From positions 1 to 64,000 of the forward strand of contig NZ_NINX01000040.1 in the NCBI RefSeq assembly GCF_002188635.1: a stretch of DNA of 64,000 nt, given 5' to 3'. Shown in pieces: positions 42,390 through 51,415 of this stretch. This stretch comes from Pigmentiphaga sp. NML030171 (GTDB lineage: Bacteria > Pseudomonadota > Gammaproteobacteria > Burkholderiales > Burkholderiaceae_B). Each line of letters begins with the position of its first letter. Position 1 is the stretch's first letter. The position numbers and the translations under genes are program-made. The notes under the pieces are model-generated. The model was not told the DNA's origin. It worked only from the letters and a program-made list of their open reading frames with translations, and ran no database searches.

Positions 42390-43490
42390 TCAGACCGGCA
42401 CCACGCGCGGGGGCGGCGGATCCGTGGTTTCGCCCTCGACGTTCGCGCGTATGCGCGGCAAACCCTCCGCATGATGCGCGGCGATGAAGGCGATCAGGCC
42501 TTCGCGCACCAGGCAGCGCAGCTCGAACGCATTGCCCGAGTTGGCGGCGCTGACCAGGAAGCGGACCTGCATGGCGCGATCACTGGTATCGGTGACCTGC
42601 ACCGCCGCCACCCGCGTATCCCACAGCGGCGAAGCCTTGCACAGCCGCTCGAACTCCTTGCGTATCGGCTCCAGCGGCACCGAGAAATCCAGCCACAGGA
42701 ACACCGTGCCCAGCAGCGACGCGGTACGGTGTGTCCAGTTCTCGAAGGGATTCTCGATGAACCATTGCAGGGGCACGATCATGCGCCGCTCGTCCCAGAT
42801 GCGCACCACGACGAAAGTGCCGGTGATCTCCTCGACCCGGCCCCATTCGCCATTGACGATCAGCACGTCGTCGATGCGTATCGGCTGGGTGAAGGCGATC
42901 TGCAGGCCGGCAATGAAATTGCCCAGCACCGGCCGCGCCGCGATACCGGCGACCAGGCCGGCCACCCCGGCCGAGGCCAGCAGGCTCGCGCCCAACTGGC
43001 GCGCGCCCGGCAGCGTCAGCAGCACGAACGAGAGCCCCAGCAGCAACACGATGGCGTGGGCGCTGCGGGCCAGCACGCGGGTCTGCGTCAGCTTGCGGCG
43101 CGCGAGCAGGTTGTCGGCCACGTCATAGGGATTGAGGCGAATGGCCGTGTCGCTCAGCGACTTGATGCAGCTGTTGGCCAGCCAGGTCACGCATACGATC
43201 AGCATGACGGTGACGACGTAGGAAATGCCTCGGGTATAGGGCATGTCCTCCGGAGTCCCGGTCAGCACCACCCGCAGCGCCAGCAGCGCCGCCACGAACT
43301 GGCTGGCGGTGCACGCACCGACCACCATCGCGTGAAGATAGGGACGCGGCGCGGTGATGCGCCGCAGGATCAGGAAGCCTATCCGGTGGATGACCAGCGC
43401 GACGGCGACGGCCAGCACCATCGCGACCGTCAGCACGAACCAGGGGCGCAGCGCTTCGGGCAGGAAGTCCAGGGGTAGGGATGCCAGCAT
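42390..43490 (-). CDS. Mechanosensitive channel of the MscS family
   Basis: A 366-residue membrane protein with about five hydrophobic segments in the first 190 residues, then the MscS pore helix and beta domain (LASAGVAGLVAGIAARPVLGNFIAGLQIAFTQPIRIDDVLIVNGEWGRVEEITGTFVVVR). It should open on membrane tension and release solutes during osmotic downshift. The ATG at 43490 is preceded by a weak purine-rich site. It is convergent with the IclR gene and shares no obvious operon. Confidence 0.92.
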   Translation of the reverse strand: MLASLPLDFLPEALRPWFVLTVAMVLAVAVALVIHRIGFLILRRITAPRPYLHAMVVGACTASQFVAALLALRVVLTGTPEDMPYTRGISYVVTVMLIVCVTWLANSCIKSLSDTAIRLNPYDVADNLLARRKLTQTRVLARSAHAIVLLLGLSFVLLTLPGARQLGASLLASAGVAGLVAGIAARPVLGNFIAGLQIAFTQPIRIDDVLIVNGEWGRVEEITGTFVVVRIWDERRMIVPLQWFIENPFENWTHRTASLLGTVFLWLDFSVPLEPIRKEFERLCKASPLWDTRVAAVQVTDTSDRAMQVRFLVSAANSGNAFELRCLVREGLIAFIAAHHAEGLPRIRANVEGETTDPPPPRVVPV

Positions 43491-43581
43491 GGAGGCCTCT
43501 TCTTGGTCGAGTCGGGCGCCATGCCAGCAAGTAGTGTGCCGTGCGTCGCTTCTCGGCACGCAGCGAATGCGTGCCGATTTT

Positions 43582-44823
43582 TCATGCCCTTGCGCGCGCA
43601 GGCTGCGCCTTCCCTGTACCCAGCCAGGCCAGCGCCGCCAGCAGCAGGACGGCCGCGCCGAACTCGCGCGAGGTGGAGACGATGTCTCCGCGCAGCGCCA
43701 CGTCGTAGCCGGCCAGGATGGCGGGTACGCCCATGGCCAGATACGACACCACGAACAGGACCGACAGCACGCCCGCGCGGCCGGTGGGCGGCAGCGGCGC
43801 GATCACGTTGCGCAGTGCGCCCTGGAAACCCGTGCCGAAGCCCATGCCGGCGATCGCGGTGCCCACCATGAACAGCGCCACCGAATGCAGCGACAGCGCG
43901 GCCAGCACGAGGGCCATGCCGGCCATCAGGGCCAGCGCGCCCAGGCGCGACAGGAAGCGGGCGGAGCGATCGCGCAGCAGGACCACCGCGACGACGCCGC
44001 CACCGGCCATGATGAACAGGGCCAGCCCACCCAGCAGGCTGGATCCCGAACCCACCAGGCTGCGCAACAGCGTGGGCCCGAGCGACGCATAGAAGCCGCC
44101 CAGGCCCCACACGGCCACCACGGCGGGCGCCGCCAGCAGCAGCGGCATCCGCACTTCCGGCGGCAGCGCGAAACTGGGCTTGAGCGAGGCCCAGGCGCCC
44201 GGCCGCCGCCGCGCGGTCTCGGCAATGAAGTAGACGCCCACGCCCTGCAGCACGAAGATCACACCCAGGACCACATAGACGAGATGGGTGGGGGCGGGCA
44301 GGTACTGCACCATCAGCCCGGCGACTATGCCCCCCGTACCCGTGCCCAGCATGGGCGCCAGCGCATTGGCCAATGCGCCGCGCGTCTTGTCGATGTCCAG
44401 CATGCCGGCGCCCACGGCCGCGATGGCGGCACCGGCCGAGAGCCCCTGGACGATGCGGCCCGCCAGCAGGTCGGACAGCCCGCCGGCTGTGGCGAAGACC
44501 ACCATGGCCGCGGCCTGTGCGACGGCGGCGGCCATGAGCACGGGCCGCCGGCCGATGTGGTCCGACAGGCGTCCCGCCACCAGCAGCGCCGCCAGCACGG
44601 CCAGGGCGTAGCTGCCGAACACCACGGTCAGCATGGTGGTGGAGAAGCCCCATTGCTGCTGATAGATCGCGTATAGCGGGGTCGGCGCCGCCGACCCCGC
44701 CAGGAACGCCAATGTGATCGATGCCAGCAGATGGAAACTGAAGCGCGGCGACAGGCGCCCGGCAACCTGGGGGCAGGCGGAAACAGGGGCGGGGACGGCC
44801 TTGGCGGGGGAAGCGCAGGTCAT
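43582..44823 (-). CDS. MFS exporter under TetR control
   Basis: A 413-residue major facilitator with about 12 hydrophobic segments and the motif GRLSDHIGRRPVL between helices 2 and 3, typical of drug:proton antiporters. GGLSDLLAGRIVQGLSAG marks helix 4. It is divergent from a TetR gene, with two near-identical palindromes between them, so export is probably induced by its substrate. A weaker upstream ATG at 44844 lies close to the operator and was not chosen. Confidence 0.9.
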   Translation of the reverse strand: MTCASPAKAVPAPVSACPQVAGRLSPRFSFHLLASITLAFLAGSAAPTPLYAIYQQQWGFSTTMLTVVFGSYALAVLAALLVAGRLSDHIGRRPVLMAAAVAQAAAMVVFATAGGLSDLLAGRIVQGLSAGAAIAAVGAGMLDIDKTRGALANALAPMLGTGTGGIVAGLMVQYLPAPTHLVYVVLGVIFVLQGVGVYFIAETARRRPGAWASLKPSFALPPEVRMPLLLAAPAVVAVWGLGGFYASLGPTLLRSLVGSGSSLLGGLALFIMAGGGVVAVVLLRDRSARFLSRLGALALMAGMALVLAALSLHSVALFMVGTAIAGMGFGTGFQGALRNVIAPLPPTGRAGVLSVLFVVSYLAMGVPAILAGYDVALRGDIVSTSREFGAAVLLLAALAWLGTGKAQPARARA

Positions 44824-44848
44824 GGGGCGGGATCCGGGGAACATTAAA

Positions 44849-44892
44849 CAGACAGGTCTGTCTGATTTGCTTGAAGTGTACAGACCTGTCTG
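44849..44892. promoter_or_regulatory. Two palindromic TetR operators
   Basis: CAGACAG-GT-CTGTCTG at 44849-44864 and CAGAC-CT-GTCTG at 44881-44892 share the core CAGAC(C/A)nGTCTG. They are separated by 16 bases between the MFS gene (minus) and TetR gene (plus), and so can repress both promoters. Confidence 0.8.
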
Positions 44893-44905
44893 GTAATGTC
44901 AAGAC

Positions 44906-45499
44906 ATGACCATGAATACGACAAAAAGCCCCGAAGCGCGCCGTTCCGCGCGTCAACGCCTGCTCGACGCCGCGGACGAGCTGTTCTATGAAGGGAGCAT
45001 CCACACGGTCGGCATCGACCGGGTCATCGAGCGCGCCGGCGTGGCCAAGGCCTCGCTGTACGACACCTTCGGCAGCAAGGAGGCCCTGATCCAGGCCTAC
45101 CTGCTGGCCCGCCACGAGGCGCGCAAGCTGCGCATCGCCGACCGCCTGGCCGACTACCCCGGCCCGCGCGAGCGCCTGCTGGGCGTCTTCGACATCATGC
45201 GGGAAACCGCGTCGTCGCCACGCTTCCGGGGCTGTCCGTTCAGCCGCGCCGCCGCCGAGGCGGCGCCCAGCGCCGGCATCCGGGAAGCCTGCGATACGGC
45301 CCGACGCTGGCTGCGCGACCTGTTCACCAGCCTGGCACGCGAAGCCGGCGCGTCCGACCCCGAGGCCCTGGCCTGTCAGTTGATGCTGCTCTATGACGGC
45401 GCGTCGGTGTCGGCGCACGTGGACGACAACGCCAGCGCGGCCGCGGCAGCACGCGCCACGGCCGAGCAACTCGTCGAGCAGGCCTTCGCTGTGCGCTGA
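44906..45499 (+). CDS. TetR-family transcriptional repressor
   Basis: A 197-residue TetR regulator: N-terminal helix-turn-helix RQRLLDAADELFYEGSIHTVGIDRVIERAGVAKASLYDTFGSKEALIQAYL, then an all-helical ligand domain ending in EQLVEQAFAVR. It begins 13 bases after the second palindrome, which suggests autoregulation. It should release the divergent MFS gene when it binds an effector. Confidence 0.93.
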   Translation: MTMNTTKSPEARRSARQRLLDAADELFYEGSIHTVGIDRVIERAGVAKASLYDTFGSKEALIQAYLLARHEARKLRIADRLADYPGPRERLLGVFDIMRETASSPRFRGCPFSRAAAEAAPSAGIREACDTARRWLRDLFTSLAREAGASDPEALACQLMLLYDGASVSAHVDDNASAAAAARATAEQLVEQAFAVR

Positions 45500-45506
45500 A
45501 CCGCTC

Positions 45507-46430
45507 CTACGCCGGTTCCGCCAGCATCCTTTCCCCGGCATAGAATCGCTTCAGATTCTCCACCACCATGTTGGACATGGCCGTCCGGGTCTCGTTGGTC
45601 GCGCTGGAAACGTGCGGCAGCAGCACGGTGTTTCGCAGTTCCGTCAGCCTGGACGACTTCAGCGGCTCGACTTCATACACGTCGAGCGCGGCGCCCCGGA
45701 TGATTTCGTTCTCCAGCGCGGCAACCAACGCTTGTTCGTCGACCACGCTGCCCCGCGCAACATTGATCAGATAGCCTTGCGGTCCGAGCGCCGCGAGTAC
45801 GCCGGCGTCGACCATGTGCCGGGTTTCCGCGCTGCCCGACACGGCAATGAAGAGATAGTCGCACCATGCGGCCAGCTCCTGCAAGGTGGAGACGCGTTCA
45901 TGGGAGCATTCCCGGACCTCGGAGCGGGAGAAATATCGGATCTCCGCGTCGAAGCCGACAAGCCTTTTCGCGATGATCCTGCCTATCCTTCCCATGCCTG
46001 CGATGCCCATGCGCTTGCCGCTTACCCTGTCCCCCAAGTCGAACACATTGCCTGTTTCCGCCCACCGGTTCGATCTCACGTAGCCATCCGCCTGCGGAAT
46101 CTTGCGACTGGCCGCGATCATCAATCCTATAGCCAGGTCGGCCACGCAATCGTTCAGGACGTCGGGCGTGTAGCCGACGCGTATTCCCCTGCGGCGCGCG
46201 GCGGCAAGATCGACCTTGTCCAGGCCGACGCCGAAAATCGACATGACTTTCAGGCCCGGCAGCCGGTCGAGCGTGGCGAGGTCCACCCCGCGTATCGCGG
46301 AAGAGACCAGGCCGGAAATCTCCGAGGCATCGCCGGGCGAGTCCAGGGTTCTCAACTCGAACTCGCTTTCCAGCGACTGCTGGAGAACGGCCGGTATCTT
46401 CGCGATGTTCAGGACCACGGGCTTGCTCAT
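45507..46430 (-). CDS. D-2-hydroxyacid dehydrogenase (NAD-dependent)
   Basis: A 307-residue member of the D-isomer 2-hydroxyacid dehydrogenase family, which interconverts 2-oxoacids and D-2-hydroxyacids. The nucleotide-binding motif MGIAGMGRIGRIIAKRL, NVARGSVVDEQAL with its Arg, the Glu in ALDVYEVEP and the catalytic His in LLPHVSSAT are present. The ATG at 46430 makes it start MSKPVVLNI; one at 46466 is possible. It follows the oxygenase beta gene by 73 bases and may be the last gene of that operon. No cis-diol dehydrogenase is seen here, and this family is not known to do that step. Confidence 0.9.
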   Translation of the reverse strand: MSKPVVLNIAKIPAVLQQSLESEFELRTLDSPGDASEISGLVSSAIRGVDLATLDRLPGLKVMSIFGVGLDKVDLAAARRRGIRVGYTPDVLNDCVADLAIGLMIAASRKIPQADGYVRSNRWAETGNVFDLGDRVSGKRMGIAGMGRIGRIIAKRLVGFDAEIRYFSRSEVRECSHERVSTLQELAAWCDYLFIAVSGSAETRHMVDAGVLAALGPQGYLINVARGSVVDEQALVAALENEIIRGAALDVYEVEPLKSSRLTELRNTVLLPHVSSATNETRTAMSNMVVENLKRFYAGERMLAEPA

Positions 46431-46503
46431 GGATGGCGCCTTCGTCGTTGAGAGGGGATGCTTCATGAATCGGTCATGGCGCTCGCCGATGCGGCGAAGA
46501 CCG

Positions 46504-47037
46504 CTACACGATGAAGCTCAGGTTCCCCATCAATATCGTCGATTGGTTGATGTAGATCTTTCGCTCTTTGATCCGCCACGTGTCCTGGTACCTGGCCAGC
46601 AGATCGATGCGATGTCCATACAGGCAATGGTCGTCGGCTTCGTTGCGATTCCGGTTCACCATGAAATTGCATCGTGTCCGGACCAGCAGGGGTTCCGTGC
46701 CGGAATCGGCCTCGAGTATGCGCAGGTTGGTAAGGTAGCGCGTCGTTCGCGAAGGCGGTTCCTCCGCCCAATGTTGATGCGTGCGGATCTGCCGGACGCG
46801 CTTGGTGATCGTTTCCTTGCCTTCATCGAACCAGCTGATGTCCAGCGGACCGTCGAGATACTCGGTCGCCTGCGCCTTGCCCGACAGGTTGCGAAGCACG
46901 AACATGCGGTAGGAGATGTCCTCCGCCAAGGTATCGAGCCACTCTTCGTACTTCCTGTCCGACAGGAGTTCCGCTTCTTTGTAGAGAAACTCGGAAACCT
47001 CGTACAGCCGCAGCATGGCGTTCATGGAATCGTGCAT
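46504..47037 (-). CDS. Ring-hydroxylating oxygenase, beta subunit (module D)
   Basis: A 177-residue small subunit (LYEVSEFLYKEAELLSDRKYEEWLDTLAEDISYRMFVLRN, RTTRYLTNLRI, RTRCNFMVNRNR, RIKERKIYINQSTI). The N-terminus overlaps the alpha subunit stop as TGATG, so translation is coupled. It is clearly diverged from the beta subunit of module A. Confidence 0.92.
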   Translation of the reverse strand: MHDSMNAMLRLYEVSEFLYKEAELLSDRKYEEWLDTLAEDISYRMFVLRNLSGKAQATEYLDGPLDISWFDEGKETITKRVRQIRTHQHWAEEPPSRTTRYLTNLRILEADSGTEPLLVRTRCNFMVNRNRNEADDHCLYGHRIDLLARYQDTWRIKERKIYINQSTILMGNLSFIV

Positions 47038-48425
47038 CACTTCGCTCCCGCGGCATGCCGCTTGAGGGGAAAAGCGGCATCGTCCTCGACTTCGACACGA
47101 TGCATGAGCTGGTCCCAGGACCGGCCCTCCATGAACTCCTGCCATCGCTTGAGCCAGATCAGTTGGTTCTGTTCGGTAATGGTGCGTCCGCACCAGACCG
47201 CGCCGGGCATGAGGTCGCAGGGCTCGGATTCCCCCAGGCCCTGCGCGTAGTTGAACGGCAGGTCGCGGCCCATGCCTCCAAGGCTCTGCCTGGTGGCCGA
47301 CTCCCAGTTCTCTATGTCGTCCTGCTCCGTCATTCCACCGGGGCCGGAATAGGTCATGTAGTAATGCCTGAAGATATCCTTGACCTCGTCGGGCGCGTCG
47401 GCGTCGATCAGGTAGTAGCGCCACATCTCGGTCTCGGTGGCGCTGATCGGATGGTGGACCACCAGCGTGCGGGGCTGATCCTCGTGGAACGACATGTTCG
47501 GAAATATGGTCCCCTTGCCCTGGTAATGGATGCCGCCCGCCCGCTTGCGCAGGTGTTCCCGCGCCATGTCCCGCAGGTAGTTGCTGGCAGCGGGAAACTG
47601 CTGGAAGGTGTCGGGGCGGGGAAACTCCTCTTCGGGACGCGGCAGGAAGCCCAGCCCCCCATGGCCCAGGTCAGGCCATCCGAACGCCGCGTGGCCGGGG
47701 GCGCGTTCATCCCTGCGGCCGTCCTTCCCGCTCGGATTGAGCTTGATCATGTTTGCCGAGTTGTGCGTCACGGCATGGGAGGCATCGCCCACGAAGTTGG
47801 TCGCGGGGAACTTCCAGTTGCATCGCACCCGGAATTTCTGCACCCCGACCAGCAGCGTGCTGCCGCCGCTATCGCCGTTGCGGTGGTCGAGCGCGGAATC
47901 GAGCCACCTCAGCATGCCGCCCAGGTACGCTTCCAGGCTGGGCGCATGTTCGTCCCACGTGGCCCAGATCGTTCCCTTGTAGACCTGGACGCGCGCCGCC
48001 TTGAGCCCCCACTCCCCCTTGTCGAGGCGGCCCTCGTAGTGAACGTTGAAACCCGGAACCCCCGACAACTCGCCTGGCCGGGAGACTCTCTCTTCGTCCG
48101 TCGAGTAAGTCCAGCCATGATAGGGACAGGTGAAGGCACGCGCCTTGCCTTCGTCCACCCGGCAGACCTTCATCCCCCGGTGCCGGCAACTGTTGAGCAG
48201 GACGACGACCTTGTCCTGCCTCGTCCGCGTGACGATGACGGAATCGGTTCCCATCTTCGACTGGATGAAGTCTTCCGGATCCGGGATCTGGCTCTCGTGG
48301 CCTACCAGCAGCCAGGCGCGGCCGAAGATTTGCCGCACTTCCTGGGCAAACAAATCGTCATCCACGAACATGCGGCGATCCGCGGTTCCCGCGGCAACGT
48401 CTACACATCGAACATCGGCCATCAT
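47037..48425 (-). CDS. Ring-hydroxylating oxygenase, alpha subunit (module D)
   Basis: A 462-residue terminal oxygenase subunit with Rieske ligands Cys80/His82 (CRHRGM) and Cys100/His103 (CPYHGW). The mononuclear iron site is NFVGDASHAVTH: Asp214, His217 and His221, so the two His are four residues apart where naphthalene-type enzymes have five. Length fits the naphthalene/biphenyl-size class. It is preceded by two palindromes shared with the IclR promoter at 49397. No ferredoxin or reductase gene accompanies it. The ring substrate is unknown. Confidence 0.92.
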   Translation of the reverse strand: MMADVRCVDVAAGTADRRMFVDDDLFAQEVRQIFGRAWLLVGHESQIPDPEDFIQSKMGTDSVIVTRTRQDKVVVLLNSCRHRGMKVCRVDEGKARAFTCPYHGWTYSTDEERVSRPGELSGVPGFNVHYEGRLDKGEWGLKAARVQVYKGTIWATWDEHAPSLEAYLGGMLRWLDSALDHRNGDSGGSTLLVGVQKFRVRCNWKFPATNFVGDASHAVTHNSANMIKLNPSGKDGRRDERAPGHAAFGWPDLGHGGLGFLPRPEEEFPRPDTFQQFPAASNYLRDMAREHLRKRAGGIHYQGKGTIFPNMSFHEDQPRTLVVHHPISATETEMWRYYLIDADAPDEVKDIFRHYYMTYSGPGGMTEQDDIENWESATRQSLGGMGRDLPFNYAQGLGESEPCDLMPGAVWCGRTITEQNQLIWLKRWQEFMEGRSWDQLMHRVEVEDDAAFPLKRHAAGAK

Positions 48426-48464
48426 GGCGCCTCCTCGATAAAGAACCAGGCCTCTTTCATTGAA

Positions 48465-48509
48465 ATTCTGCTAGACAGAATCTAATACTGTCTCTCAGAA
48501 TTCATTCTG
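48465..48509. promoter_or_regulatory. Two ATTCTG/CAGAAT palindromes before the module D oxygenase
   Basis: ATTCTG-N5-CAGAAT (48465-48481) and CAGAAT-TC-ATTCTG (48496-48509) lie 40-84 bases upstream of the alpha subunit ATG. The same hexamer pair appears before the IclR gene at 49397, so the IclR protein is the probable binder. Confidence 0.7.
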
Positions 48510-48622
48510 CGGCCGCGGACTCTACCTGTCAACTACGCACAGGCGCACCGGCAGGCGGGTTCCAGTGATGGCGGGAAAAGCGGGAAGTGGGGGGGCCGGC
48601 GCGCCTGCGCCGGCCAGGCGCC

Positions 48623-49381
48623 CTAGGAAGCGCAGAGTTTTCCCTTGGGACTGAACTCGAGGCGAATGGGATTGGAACCGAGGGCCGCTCGATGCGCTTC
48701 CGGATCCCCGCCGAACAACACGGTCAGTTCCATGGCGCTCGTAAGCAGGGATTTGGCGTATTTGGCAATCGCCGCTTCGGTGAACCGGGTCACGGTTCCG
48801 GAAACGGTCATGGCGCCCCGCAGCGAGCCGCCCGCGCCGAACACCGGCGTCCCGAGCCCCGCGATTTCCGAATCCCGGCCGCCGATGCTGACGATCACCA
48901 TGGTTTCCTGCGGGCGGGCCTTCCGGATCGCCGGGTCGAACCTGAGCAGAACCTTGCCGCCGGCGCCCGTTCCGAGCGGCGCGATATCGCCCACGCGCAC
49001 GTGGTCCCGGATGGATCGATTGCTGTCCACCCGCGCCACGCAAATGCGCGTTTCGTCCGATTGCCTGGCATAGAACGTCGCGCTTTCCCCGGTATCTCCG
49101 GCGAGTTTCTCGAGCAGGGGAGTGATATGGGTTTCGCTCTTGACCGACCCGAGGTACAGCCGGCCCCAGCGCGCAAGCGTCGGTCCTGGCTGGTACGTCC
49201 CGTTGTCCAGGCGAAGGACGCAGCCGTGCTCGATCAGCGTCGAAAGCAGACGCAGGATGGTGCTCTTGTAGAAACCGGTCCGCAAGGACAGGTCGTGCAG
49301 CGTCATGGGCGAACCGTCTTCCGCAAAGGCATTCAGTATGCGTATGGCGCGGTCGACGGAAGCAACGATTTCATTGTTCAT
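48623..49381 (-). CDS. IclR-family regulator of module D
   Basis: A 252-residue IclR protein (SVDRAIRILNAFAEDGSPMTLHDLSLRTGFYKSTILRLLSTLIEHGCVLR, then the effector domain with GTGAGGKVLLRF). The ATG at 49381 is used over one 12 codons upstream that overlaps the operator. It lies between the oxygenase genes and a divergent Bug gene, and matching palindromes occur on both sides. It likely represses or activates the oxygenase operon, the Bug-hydrolase pair and itself. Confidence 0.92.
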   Translation of the reverse strand: MNNEIVASVDRAIRILNAFAEDGSPMTLHDLSLRTGFYKSTILRLLSTLIEHGCVLRLDNGTYQPGPTLARWGRLYLGSVKSETHITPLLEKLAGDTGESATFYARQSDETRICVARVDSNRSIRDHVRVGDIAPLGTGAGGKVLLRFDPAIRKARPQETMVIVSIGGRDSEIAGLGTPVFGAGGSLRGAMTVSGTVTRFTEAAIAKYAKSLLTSAMELTVLFGGDPEAHRAALGSNPIRLEFSPKGKLCAS

Positions 49382-49396
49382 GGGAGAAATGGTAAA

Positions 49397-49415
49397 GATT
49401 CTGCCAAGCAGAATC
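49397..49415. promoter_or_regulatory. Perfect palindrome between the IclR and Bug genes
   Basis: GATTCTGC-CAA-GCAGAATC is symmetric over 8-base arms with a three-base centre, 16 bases before the IclR ATG and about 72 before the Bug ATG. It contains the ATTCTG/CAGAAT pair found upstream of the oxygenase operon. Confidence 0.8.
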
Positions 49416-49487
49416 AACTTCTATTTTTTATTGACACGCCTATTCCGCGAATTCATCATCGTTTCACCATGCCATCCAGAGGCCGCG

Positions 49488-50456
49488 ATGAAAATCCTGA
49501 AAATCTCTGCCCATGCCCTGTCTGTCTTCCTCTTCTGTACAGGCGCCCATGCGCAGGGCGAAGACTATCCGAACCATCCGATCCGCTTCATCGTGCCCTA
49601 TGCGCCCGGCGCCGGATCCGACACCTTCGCCAGATTGATCGCCGACAAATTGGGCAAGCGCCTGGGCCAGACCGTCTTCGTCGACAACCGCCCCGGCAGC
49701 TCGGGCAACATCGGCGCCGATGCCGTCTTTCGCGCGGCTCCCGATGGCTATACGCTGCTCTTCACCGCGCCCGGACCGCTGGTGACCAGCCAAGCCCTGT
49801 ATTCGAAGCTCACGTTCGTGCCGGACGAATTCGTTCCGATATCGGTCATCGCCACGAGCCCGAGCACGCTGGTGGCCAATCCGAAATCCGGCATCAAGAA
49901 CCTGCAGGACTTGTTGAAGGCCGCCCGGGCAAGGCCGGACAAGCTCAACTATTCGTCCGGCGGCACCGGCTCCACCCCGCACCTGGCTGCGGAAATGTTC
50001 AAGCAGCTGGCCAAGGTCAAGATCTTCCAGATCCCTTATTCCGGCAGCGGCCCGGCGCTCGCGGCGGTGGTCTCGGGCGAAACCGACATTGCCTTCGTGG
50101 ATCTCGGTTCGGTGCTGCCCTTTGTGCGCAAAGGCCAGCTGATCGCGCTCGGAGTTGGCAGCGAGTCGCGTAAAGCCGGGCTGCCGGACGTGCCCGCGAT
50201 CGGCGAAGTCGTTCCGGGATTCGTGTCGATGACCTGGTTCGGCATGGCCGCCCCACCCAAGACGCCCGAGCATATCGTCAACAAGCTGTCTGCGATGGTC
50301 AACGAGATACTCAAGGAACCCGACACGATGGCGCGGCTGTCCCAGATGAATGCGGACCCGATCGGCGGAACGCCGGCCGACATGGCGAAGTTCATCAGGC
50401 AGGAGCGCGAGCGCTGGAGCACCGTCATCCGGAATACCGGCACCAAGCTCGACTGA
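49488..50456 (+). CDS. Bug/TctC-family solute receptor (module D)
   Basis: A 322-residue periplasmic receptor with signal peptide MKILKISAHALSVFLFCTGA, ending AHAQG. The binding loop is IRFIVPYAPGAGSDTFAR, followed by FQIPYSGSGPALAAVV. AGAGG precedes the ATG. It is divergent from the IclR gene and 23 bases ahead of an alpha/beta hydrolase gene. The likely ligand is a substrate of the module D oxygenase or a precursor. Confidence 0.92.
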   Translation: MKILKISAHALSVFLFCTGAHAQGEDYPNHPIRFIVPYAPGAGSDTFARLIADKLGKRLGQTVFVDNRPGSSGNIGADAVFRAAPDGYTLLFTAPGPLVTSQALYSKLTFVPDEFVPISVIATSPSTLVANPKSGIKNLQDLLKAARARPDKLNYSSGGTGSTPHLAAEMFKQLAKVKIFQIPYSGSGPALAAVVSGETDIAFVDLGSVLPFVRKGQLIALGVGSESRKAGLPDVPAIGEVVPGFVSMTWFGMAAPPKTPEHIVNKLSAMVNEILKEPDTMARLSQMNADPIGGTPADMAKFIRQERERWSTVIRNTGTKLD

Positions 50457-50479
50457 ACCCAGCCACGCGCAGGCCTCGC

Positions 50480-51262
50480 ATGCCATACAGCACCCGCAAC
50501 GGCGTCAGTATCCACTACGAAGTCTCCGGCGAGGGCATGCCCATGGTCCTCATCCACGCCAATCCTTTCGATCATCGGCTCTGGCTTTATCAGGCGGCGC
50601 ACTTTTCCACCTGGTTCAAGGTGGTTTCGGTCGATATCCGGGGCTATGGACGATCGGACAAACCGTCGGGCGAGTTCTCCATGCTCGACATGGCCGAAGA
50701 CGTGCTGGGCGTGTGCGAAGACCTGGGGATCGATGAAGCCGTGTTGATGGGCGCGAGCGTCGGATCTGGGATCGCCCTGCTGCTCGGCCTCGAGCGGCCC
50801 GAGTTGTTCCGGGCCATCGTACTGGTTGGCGGCGGCAGCGGCGGCATGAACTTCGACCGCCGCATCGACGGCTACGGCAACCTGGGCGTGGCCCGCTATC
50901 AGCGCGAGCACCTGCACGAACTGGTCGCTCCGCAGTTTGCCCGATCCAGGCTCGGCGCCTATCTGCTGGACAGGTTTGCCGAAGTGGGCCCGTCCCTGTC
51001 CGGGGCAGCCATCGCCCGGATCTTCCAGGCGCGGGCGGCCTTGGACATGACGCCCCGCCTGCCATCGCTGGCCGTTCCCACCTTGGTGATCAATGGCGAA
51101 TTCGACATTTCGCTCGACGACGGACGCAAGACCGCCAGCCTGATTCCGAATGCAGTCCATCGCATTCTGCCCGGCACCGGCCATGCCTGCTGCATCGAGG
51201 ACCCTGCCGGCTTCGACGAAATCGTCGCCTCTTATCTTCGAGCCAGACAGCTGCTGGCATAG
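50480..51262 (+). CDS. Alpha/beta hydrolase (module D)
   Basis: A 260-residue alpha/beta hydrolase: VLIHANPFDHRLW, SVDIRGYGRSDKPSG, nucleophile elbow MGASVGSGIAL, acid in INGEFDIS and His in GTGHACCIEDP. The overall layout resembles 3-oxoadipate enol-lactonases and related lactone or ester hydrolases. It is paired with the Bug gene upstream. Whether it acts on a lactone, ester or C-C bond cannot be read from sequence. Confidence 0.87.
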   Translation: MPYSTRNGVSIHYEVSGEGMPMVLIHANPFDHRLWLYQAAHFSTWFKVVSVDIRGYGRSDKPSGEFSMLDMAEDVLGVCEDLGIDEAVLMGASVGSGIALLLGLERPELFRAIVLVGGGSGGMNFDRRIDGYGNLGVARYQREHLHELVAPQFARSRLGAYLLDRFAEVGPSLSGAAIARIFQARAALDMTPRLPSLAVPTLVINGEFDISLDDGRKTASLIPNAVHRILPGTGHACCIEDPAGFDEIVASYLRARQLLA

Positions 51263-51415
51263 CGCCGCCGCGCCACCAGGCGCAACGCCGCATTGAGCCC
51301 ACAGAAAACACCGCGCCCCGGCCCCACCTGCACGCTCATCGCGTTGTAGTGGGAACCGGGGCGAGCGAATGATGATCCATCACCGACTGCCGCGCGCGCA
51401 GGCGCGCCGAGGCGT

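Noticed and set aside
20499-51415. Classical genomic island with integrase and attachment sites
   Set aside because: No integrase, transposase, tRNA gene or flanking direct repeat was found at either end.
51263-51415. Terminator after atpC
   Set aside because: Some GC-rich complementarity is present but no stem followed by a T-run could be identified with confidence.
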